A DNA stretch of 64,000 nt. It comes from Diprion similis (taxonomy: Eukaryota; Arthropoda; Insecta; Hymenoptera; Diprionidae). Below the pieces are notes generated by a model. It did not search any database. It was not told the DNA's origin and was given only the letters and a program-made list of their open reading frames with translations. Position 1 is the first letter of the stretch, and every line of letters starts with the position of its first letter. Both the position numbers and the translations under genes were made by a program. This document shows positions 63,201 to 64,000 of the stretch, in pieces. Location of the stretch: assembly GCF_021155765.1 (NCBI RefSeq), contig NC_060106.1, forward strand, positions 3,417,501 through 3,481,500. The letters run 5' to 3'.

Positions 63201-64000
63201 TTATATTCTGCTAAGCGCGTCCGCGTTCGTGTTTAACCTTCCTGGTTTATATACAATATCGCATTCGTGCTCGGCGAGTTTCAATCTCATCTTCAGTAAT
63301 CTTGATCCAGGATCTTCGATTTTGAAAACCCATTTCAGGGGGAAGTGATCTGTGATCACAGTGAAATGTGTTCCGTATACGTATGGTCTAAACTGCTTAG
63401 TCCCGAAAACGATGGCTAACATTTCCTTCTCTGTTGTCGAATAGTTTCTCTCCGCTTTGTTCAGTGTTCGACTTGCATATGCTATGGGTGAATCTCGCCC
63501 TATTTGACCTTGAGACAGAATCGCTCCGATCGCTTTGTCGGAAGCATCCGTGGTTATTAAGAAGGGTTTGGTGAAATCTGGATATTTCAAAACCGGTGCT
63601 GTAATCAGCTTCGATTTCAAGGTTTCAAACGCGTTCTCTTCTACCGCTATCCATTCGAACTTGGTACCTTTCTTTTTCAGTTGCGTAAGCGGTCGTGCTA
63701 TGTGTGAAAACCTTTCTATGAACCTTCGGTAATATCCGGCAAGCCCTAGAAATGACTGTACTTGTTTTACGGTCGCTGGGCTTTTGAAATTCTTCACGTC
63801 CTTAATTTTTGCTGGGTCTGGAAGAATTCCCTCGGACGTAATCACGTGCCCCAAATAACTCAGTTCCTTTCTCAGGAATTGACACTTGTCCGGTTGGAGG
63901 CTGAGCTTGCTCTCCTTTAGTCTTTCGAAAACGTCCACTAATCTGTCGTTGTGCTCCTTGAGAGTTGCTCCATGGATTACTATGTCGTTTAAGTAAACAT
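63201..64000 (-). CDS. pol: Errantivirus-like RT (C-terminal part) and RNase H, runs off window
   Basis: Open from the window edge to 63,201. Starts within RT: the catalytic block reads [10 protein letters not shown] (about 63,970-63,999), where YLDD is expected, so the first active-site Asp is Asn here. Then [40 protein letters not shown] (connection), and RNase [51 protein letters not shown] and [10 protein letters not shown]. Two adjacent stops (TAA TAG) follow; the same frame then continues through a Glu-rich linker (63,190-63,036) towards integrase. Annotated as partial and probably inactive. Confidence 0.9.
   Translation of the reverse strand, partial: VYLNDIVIHGATLKEHNDRLVDVFERLKESKLSLQPDKCQFLRKELSYLGHVITSEGILPDPAKIKDVKNFKSPATVKQVQSFLGLAGYYRRFIERFSHIARPLTQLKKKGTKFEWIAVEENAFETLKSKLITAPVLKYPDFTKPFLITTDASDKAIGAILSQGQIGRDSPIAYASRTLNKAERNYSTTEKEMLAIVFGTKQFRPYVYGTHFTVITDHFPLKWVFKIEDPGSRLLKMRLKLAEHECDIVYKPGRLNTNADALSRI

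Larger units (their letters stand above)
58143..64000 (-). mobile_element. Errantivirus-like (Gypsy with envelope) element, 3' part, defective
   Basis: From the window end leftward on the minus strand: reverse transcriptase/RNase H (64,000-63,201), an integrase remnant interrupted by a 2.3-kb DNA transposon (60,710-63,029), an F-type envelope gene (60,592-58,889), a polypurine tract and a 3' LTR ending 58,143. The gene order RT-RNase H-integrase-env is that of insect errantiviruses/Metaviridae with env. Most of integrase is missing: after ~20 residues of its zinc-finger region the sequence jumps to the env leader. Two stop codons follow RNase H, and env has two frame changes. The rest of pol, gag and 5' LTR lie beyond the window. 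Confidence 0.9.

Overview
This is a transposon-dense, AT-rich animal (most likely insect) nuclear DNA window. I see no confident host gene, rRNA or tRNA: almost everything recognisable is mobile. The insect suggestion rests on an errantivirus-like (Gypsy with envelope) element, an I-like LINE, a Polinton/Maverick of arthropod type and many foldback elements and MITEs. I cannot name the species.

Layout. 1-7.7 kb holds foldback elements (1-655; 1263-3111, with a solo LTR inside at 2196-2471) and pyrimidine-rich repeat remnants. 7.8-13.4 kb is a minus-strand I-clade-like LINE (ORF1 zinc-knuckle protein; ORF2 endonuclease, reverse transcriptase, RNase H), broken by frameshifts, a nonsense codon and a small insertion. 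16,038-18,715 is a DNA element with ~190-bp terminal inverted repeats and TA target duplication; it carries the start of an OTU-type cysteine protease gene running into a GC-richer 60/120-bp tandem array. 19-28.9 kb is mostly anonymous AT-rich DNA with a second solo LTR of the first family, a hammerhead-ribozyme-like motif at 25.1 kb, and small MITEs.

The centrepiece is a complete, decayed Polinton at 28,970-52,324: long terminal inverted repeats starting AG, flanked by a perfect 6-bp duplication GATATA. A left-pointing (minus) gene block encodes, from 47.3 kb down to 30.1 kb, a protein-primed DNA polymerase B, packaging ATPase, a small basic protein, a conserved Polinton protein, retroviral-type integrase, penton-like minor capsid, a basic virion-type protein, double-jelly-roll major capsid, a conserved 'MDYV' protein and an adenain-like protease. 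The right end holds lineage-specific material: duplicated coding cassettes (47.4-48.9 kb), three ~250-308-bp repeats each containing a TATA-like motif (49.28-50.1 kb), and two rightward genes of unknown function (291 and 98 aa, the latter with one membrane helix). Four in-frame nonsense codons inactivate the polymerase, capsid and one conserved gene; integrase, ATPase, protease and penton remain open. A Gypsy-type LTR retrotransposon with identical-looking 236-bp LTRs (31,500-36,552, duplication ATATG) sits between the major capsid and MDYV genes.

52.3-58.1 kb is AT-rich DNA with a cluster of four inverted-repeat elements. From 58,143 to the window end is the 3' part of an errantivirus-like element on the minus strand (3' LTR, polypurine tract, F-type envelope gene, integrase remnant, RT/RNase H). 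Most of its integrase is deleted, the remnant is split by a 2.3-kb DNA transposon with ~620-bp inverted repeats and GGGT duplication, and the RT active site reads YLND. The nesting allows relative dating: the Polinton predates the Gypsy copy inside it, and the errantivirus predates the DNA transposon inside it.
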